A stretch of DNA of 7,686 nt from Rhodospirillales bacterium (lineage in GTDB: Bacteria; Pseudomonadota; Alphaproteobacteria; Rhodospirillales; Casp-alpha2). The translations under genes and the position numbers were made by a program. The DNA is taken from contig JABJOR010000285.1 of NCBI GenBank assembly GCA_018664265.1, positions 1 to 7,686 of the forward strand, given 5' to 3'. Shown here one piece after another: positions 4,453 to 7,686 of this stretch; within the stretch, counting starts at the first letter, position 1; the number at the start of each line of letters is the position of its first letter. A model generated the notes under the pieces. It did no database searches and was not told the origin of the DNA. It saw only the letters and a list, made by a program, of their open reading frames with translations.

Positions 4453-6084
4453 TTATTCTCCTGGCCAAATATCCCCAATTCCAGGAGATATATTGCGTCC
4501 CTCATCGCGTGATGGAGAGTATGCCTTGAGAGGTGGTGGAGCCGCTCTCTGTACGCAATCCGGGCGATCACAAAGCTGACAGGCAATGCCGACAGGAACA
4601 GCCTGTTGTTTTGAATCAAAATTTAATCCGTCTGAATAAACCATTTGGTCGGCGAAGGTAATTTCACAACCAATGCTGATAGAATAATGATTGCCCGGAT
4701 GGCCGTATATCATACTCGATTTCGACGAAGTCCTAGCAATGGAAAAATAACGATTTCCATCAGGGGTTTGTGTGACTTGAGAACAAATTACACCAGGCGT
4801 CAAAAATGCATGGTGCATGATCCATCTTGGGCAAGCGCTGCCGTAGCGAGGAATTCGCATACCGGAAGCACTGAACCGTTTCGATATGTTCCCTGCAACA
4901 TCGACGCGGATCAAGTGCAACGGTATTCCTGCAAAATCCGGTTTTCTGAGCGTCGTCAATCGGTGGCAGATTTGCTCAAAGCTGGCAGAAAATCGTTGCT
5001 GCAACAAATCAATATTGTACCGCGTATCAATGGCAGCATTGAGAAAATCGTCATATGGCAACATACAGGCACCAGCAAAGTAGTTAGACAGTGCCGCTTT
5101 TGTTCTGGCTTTTGCGGCCTCGTTCATGATGGCCTTTGAATCAGCCAACTCATCCAATAACGAATCATAGGATAACTGTCCGATCAACAATGCCAGGTGA
5201 AAATTTATACTGGGTGCTGGCAGTGACATGGAAAGAACGAGGTGGCGTTTGGTTTCTTCGTAAAAAGAAGCACTGCTTTCCTGAGACCTGTCGTGGGCAA
5301 TTTCAACACTGACCCCATGACGTTCCAGAAGGTAGCCGATTAATCGTGCCCTTACAGAAACACTGTCTAGACCTGCTTCACGACGCAAGTCCTCCGCTGC
5401 CAGTTCAAGCTCGGGGAAATAATTATTATGCGCCTGAAGAAAATCTGTTACGGCTTCGTGTGGCGTTATGTCAGAAACAGACCCAACCAAACCTTCCCCT
5501 GAAACAAGCTCCACCATGTCATTCACTGTTTTGCCAAGGTTTTCACTTTCATCAAGGACAATCTTTTGAAAGTCCTGCCGCTCATCTGGTGCCAAGTCTG
5601 TATTGTCATGAAGAATCTCCGAAAACGATACGATAGAAGTCAACAGCGTGCGAAGTCGATGAATGTTGCTCGTCAGCAGAGGGTCCTGCGCCAACCTTTC
5701 ATTCAAAGTTTGAAATTCTTCAAGGTTGTTGCGATAGGTACTATAGGTTTTTGTCAGCGCCTGACACAATACGGGAGAGTTGGCGACAAGCTCCCCAACA
5801 TCCCCTTCCCCTAAATCCAGCTGCTCATAGATCGGGTCTTTCAGGACTTCAGTCAACACGGCTATCTGCTCACCTTCATGCTGAGGTGAAAATGCCTGAA
5901 GTGAAACATTCAGGACTTCACTGATTCGTATTAACAACGATACAGTCAGGTTACGCTGGTTATGCTCAATCAGGTTCAGGTAGCTGGCTGAAATTCCCAT
6001 CTTCGTAGCCAATTCGGTCTGAGACAAGCCACGATCTTTTCGCAAACCGCGCAGTTTGCTACCCATCATTGGATTTTTAGCCAT
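4453..6084 (-). CDS. XRE-type ScfR-family transcriptional regulator with a histidine-kinase DHp-like insert
   Basis: This 543-residue regulator starts with an XRE helix-turn-helix at about 8-64 (SQTELATKMGISASYLNLIE). Residues about 134-196 resemble a histidine-kinase dimerisation (HisKA/DHp) hairpin: HRLRTLLTSIVSFSEIL matches the HELRTPL...I.GFSEIL H-box pattern with H142. The next acidic residue is Arg143 and the proline is Leu147, and no ATPase N/G boxes follow. About 250-350 is the degenerate ImmA/IrrE-like region of ScfR proteins (no HExxH; LSNYFAGACMLPY is conserved). About 380-520 is the ScfR (DUF2083) domain, ending in C502-x2-C505-x4-C510 with QRAAPPP. ScfR members (PccR, RamB) sense short-chain acyl-CoA status and control propionate/acetate assimilation. 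This protein is some 70 residues longer than usual, which the insert explains. The ATG at 6082-6084 has a GAGAG-type ribosome binding site. It is divergent from SBP3. The ligand is inferred from family only. Confidence 0.88.
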   Translation of the reverse strand: MAKNPMMGSKLRGLRKDRGLSQTELATKMGISASYLNLIEHNQRNLTVSLLIRISEVLNVSLQAFSPQHEGEQIAVLTEVLKDPIYEQLDLGEGDVGELVANSPVLCQALTKTYSTYRNNLEEFQTLNERLAQDPLLTSNIHRLRTLLTSIVSFSEILHDNTDLAPDERQDFQKIVLDESENLGKTVNDMVELVSGEGLVGSVSDITPHEAVTDFLQAHNNYFPELELAAEDLRREAGLDSVSVRARLIGYLLERHGVSVEIAHDRSQESSASFYEETKRHLVLSMSLPAPSINFHLALLIGQLSYDSLLDELADSKAIMNEAAKARTKAALSNYFAGACMLPYDDFLNAAIDTRYNIDLLQQRFSASFEQICHRLTTLRKPDFAGIPLHLIRVDVAGNISKRFSASGMRIPRYGSACPRWIMHHAFLTPGVICSQVTQTPDGNRYFSIARTSSKSSMIYGHPGNHYSISIGCEITFADQMVYSDGLNFDSKQQAVPVGIACQLCDRPDCVQRAAPPPLKAYSPSRDEGRNISPGIGDIWPGE

Positions 6085-6120
6085 TCACTCTCTCACTTAA
6101 ACTCAATACATCATAAAAAT

Positions 6121-6160
6121 TTTACAAATTTTACAACTTTACAAAAATTATATTTTCAAA
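6121..6160 (-). promoter_or_regulatory. Tandem TTTACAAA-like repeats, candidate ScfR operator
   Basis: TTTACAAA (6121-6128), TTTACAAC (6130-6137), TTTACAAA (6138-6145) and TTTTCAAA (6153-6160) follow each other closely; the minus-strand reading of the first is TTTGTAAA. Each exact copy differs by one base from TTTGCAAA, which I recall as the recognition element of ScfR-family regulators, paired with a four-base gap in the PccR case. The cluster lies 37-76 nt upstream of the ScfR start, where it would cover its own promoter, and it also faces SBP3. Autoregulation plus control of SBP3 is the simplest reading. AT-rich DNA makes such repeats easier by chance. Confidence 0.5.
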
Positions 6161-6213
6161 TTAACATAAAAATACAGGGATATTCAATGCTTTATTGCTA
6201 AAGAATCTAAAAT

Positions 6214-6228
6214 TGTTAATTATTAACA
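6214..6228. promoter_or_regulatory. TGTTAAT-T-ATTAACA perfect 15-bp palindrome
   Basis: Seven-base arms are perfectly inverted around one central T. It is AT-rich but exact, lies about 142 nt before the SBP3 start, and overlaps a possible -10 (CATAAT, 6227-6232). This fits an operator for a dimeric repressor acting on SBP3; which protein would bind is not shown. Confidence 0.4.
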
Positions 6229-6369
6229 TAATACAAGCTGGGCTGTGTTCGATTTGATAACCAGCAAGATATCGGGGCACGCTAAAGACTTCAGGATAAG
6301 AAGCGCTGCGTACAAAACAGGCCGCTTCGGCAGCCATGCAATTTTCAGCATTTAAAACAGGGAAAGTTT

Positions 6370-7686
6370 ATGAGCGATTTAAAAAATACATTCAACCGCC
6401 GCCAAGCTATGAAACTTGGCGCAGTTGGCGCAGCAACCGTTGGCGCCACGCCTCTTATCTTTAGCAAAAATGCCTGGGCGGAAGATTTCGTCAATGATCC
6501 AGGTAGCAAAGCTAACGTTACATTAGGCTTCAACGTTCCACAGAGTGGGCCGTATGCCGATGAGGGTGCCGATGAGCTTCGTGCCTACAAGCTTGCTGTC
6601 AAACACCTTAATGGTGAAGGCGATGGCGGCATGATGAATACCTTCAAGCCTTCTTCATTGAAGGGCAATGGTATTCTCGGCAAGAAAGTTACATATACAA
6701 CAGGTGACACACAGACCAAATCTGACGCGGCTCGTGCTTCTGCAAAACGCATGATCGAAAAAGATGGCGCACTGATGATTACTGGTGGTTCTTCCTCCGG
6801 TGTGGCTGTTGCTGTGCAGGGTCTGTGTCAGGAAGCTGGCATCGTCTTCATGGCTGGCCTGACCCACTCCAACGATACCACGGGTAAAGACAAACGCCGT
6901 TATGGTTTCCGCCACTTCTTCAACGCTTATATGTCCGGTGCTGCTCTCGGCCCCGTCCTTAAAGAAGAGTACGGTACAGAACGTCGTGCCTATCACCTGA
7001 CAGCCGATTACACTTGGGGCTGGACCCAGGAAGAATCCATGCGTCAGTTTACTGAAGGCATGGGCTGGAAAACGACCGCCGCCGTTAAGACTCCGGTTGG
7101 CGCTGGTGACTTCTCGCAGTACATCACACCGGTTCTGAACTCCGGCGCTGACGTTCTGATCCTGAACCACTATGGCAAGGATATGATCAACTCCTTGACC
7201 CAGTCCATTCAGTTCGGACTGCGCGACAAGCAGGTCAACAGCAAGAACTTCGAAATCGTTGTTCCGTTGTTCTCTCGCTTGATGGCACAGGGTGCTGGCG
7301 AAAACATTAAGGGTATTCTTGGTTCCACCAACTGGAACTGGTCGCTTAAAGATGCAGGCTCGCAGGCATTTGTTAAAGCCTTCGGTGCTGAATACGGCTT
7401 CCCGCCCTCAATGGCTGCTCACACCTGCTACGTTCAGACATTGCTGTATGCCAACGCTTGTGAAATGGCCGGTACGTTCTATCCGCCAGAAGTTATCAAA
7501 GCGCTGGAAGGCTTCTCGTTTGACGGCATGGGTAACGGTGCAACCGAATACCGTGCTGCTGATCACCAGTGCTTCAAGGATGTCCTTGTTGTGCGTGGTA
7601 ACCAGAATCCAAGCTCTCAGTTCGACCTTCTGGAGGTTGTTGAAACAACACCTCGCAGCCAGGTTGAATACGATCCGAAAATTTTC
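6370..7686 (+). CDS. SBP3: Tat-exported ABC substrate-binding protein, open at right edge
   Basis: 439 codons are read without a stop, so the gene continues past the window; the usual family length suggests only a short piece is missing. The Tat signal is clear: NRRQAMKLG at 9-17, a hydrophobic alanine/glycine stretch to about 31, and AWA cleavage after residue 37. The mature protein has the type I binding fold (Peripla_BP_6): VTLGFNVPQSGPYADEG as the first strand and binding loop, ITGGSSSGVAVAVQ, FMAGLTHSNDTTG, and DYTWGWTQEES near the hinge. The ATG follows AGGGA (6359-6363) at good spacing. It is not a close relative of SBP1 or SBP2, since their RWWGKEL and FPDFDDP blocks are absent. Codons look like those of a highly expressed gene (many GGT, GCT, CGT, CTG, AAC, ATC). 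It is divergent from the ScfR regulator, which may control it. A short-chain acid or derivative as ligand would fit that neighbour but is inference; no permease is visible on this side. Confidence 0.9.
   Translation, partial: MSDLKNTFNRRQAMKLGAVGAATVGATPLIFSKNAWAEDFVNDPGSKANVTLGFNVPQSGPYADEGADELRAYKLAVKHLNGEGDGGMMNTFKPSSLKGNGILGKKVTYTTGDTQTKSDAARASAKRMIEKDGALMITGGSSSGVAVAVQGLCQEAGIVFMAGLTHSNDTTGKDKRRYGFRHFFNAYMSGAALGPVLKEEYGTERRAYHLTADYTWGWTQEESMRQFTEGMGWKTTAAVKTPVGAGDFSQYITPVLNSGADVLILNHYGKDMINSLTQSIQFGLRDKQVNSKNFEIVVPLFSRLMAQGAGENIKGILGSTNWNWSLKDAGSQAFVKAFGAEYGFPPSMAAHTCYVQTLLYANACEMAGTFYPPEVIKALEGFSFDGMGNGATEYRAADHQCFKDVLVVRGNQNPSSQFDLLEVVETTPRSQVEYDPKIF

Larger units (their letters stand above)
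6085..6369. promoter_or_regulatory. Divergent control region between the ScfR gene and SBP3
   Basis: This 285-nt gene-free stretch is very AT-rich near the ScfR side (6085-6235) and of mixed composition toward SBP3. It holds tandem TTTACAAA-like repeats, a perfect 15-bp palindrome, and a 10-bp direct repeat ATTAACATAA (6160-6169 and 6222-6231). Near SBP3 there is a small hairpin GCCG-ctt-CGGC (6321-6331) in the likely leader. CATAAT (6227-6232) is a possible -10 for SBP3, touching the palindrome, but has no good -35. The SBP3 leader could then exceed 130 nt. Confidence 0.6.

Noticed and set aside
4458..4487. CTCCTGG/CCAGGAG 7-bp inverted repeat at the 3' end of the ScfR gene
   Set aside because: It lies inside the final codons, has a 16-base loop and no T-run on the minus strand; the later 4406-4422 hairpin is a somewhat better terminator candidate, though also weak.
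4368..4619. Minus-strand frame of 83 codons overlapping the ScfR end, considered as a frameshifted C-terminus
   Set aside because: The ScfR frame itself keeps the family Cys motif and QRAAPPP to its end, so no frameshift is needed; the other frame shows no family similarity.
6655..7170. Minus-strand open frame of 171 codons inside SBP3
   Set aside because: It lies fully within the well-supported SBP3 reading frame, has no recognisable domain, and is explained as an antisense shadow of biased codon use.

Overview
The window looks like a piece of an alphaproteobacterial chromosome with a moderate G+C content, probably from a marine or otherwise scavenging Rhodospirillales-like organism. This is inferred from three points: two binding proteins carry Tat signals, a ScfR-type short-chain acyl regulator is present, and a FadR-type GntR regulator sits beside amino-acid/amide-type ABC transport genes. 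There are six genes and every one concerns solute uptake or its control. I see no rRNA, tRNA, CRISPR array, insertion sequence or phage gene.

Layout, left to right. (1) 1-98, minus: the first 32 codons of a LivH-type inner-membrane permease, cut by the window edge. (2) 334-1602, minus: SBP1, a Tat-exported type I periplasmic binding protein. A 235-nt gap with a long-loop hairpin separates it from the permease. (3) 1603-2036: a 434-nt divergent control region rich in dyads and repeats. (4) 2037-2804, plus: a GntR/FadR-family (FCD) regulator with a GTG start and a good ribosome binding site. (5) 2845-4128, minus: SBP2, a clear paralogue of SBP1 that lacks any recognisable export signal. (6) 4129-4452: a 324-nt gap. 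(7) 4453-6084, minus: a 543-residue XRE/ScfR-family regulator carrying an extra segment that resembles a histidine-kinase dimerisation domain. (8) 6085-6369: an AT-rich divergent control region with tandem TTTACAAA-like repeats and a 15-bp palindrome. (9) 6370 to the right edge, plus: SBP3, a second Tat-exported binding protein of a different subfamily, open at the edge.

How the parts may work together (inference). SBP1 and the permease look like the start of an ABC uptake operon that continues left. The GntR regulator sits between the paralogues SBP1 and SBP2 and is the natural candidate to control both. A 19-bp block (17 identical) lies upstream of SBP1 and again directly before the SBP2 start codon, and its ATATTGGT core also occurs upstream of the GntR gene. 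The ScfR protein probably controls itself and SBP3 through the TTTACAAA-like repeats. A TTTGTAAA element beside the shared block upstream of SBP1 could tie both regulators to one promoter.

The observations most worth a second look are the signal-less SBP2, which might be a cytoplasmic ligand sensor, the kinase-like insert in the ScfR protein, and the shared operator-like elements.
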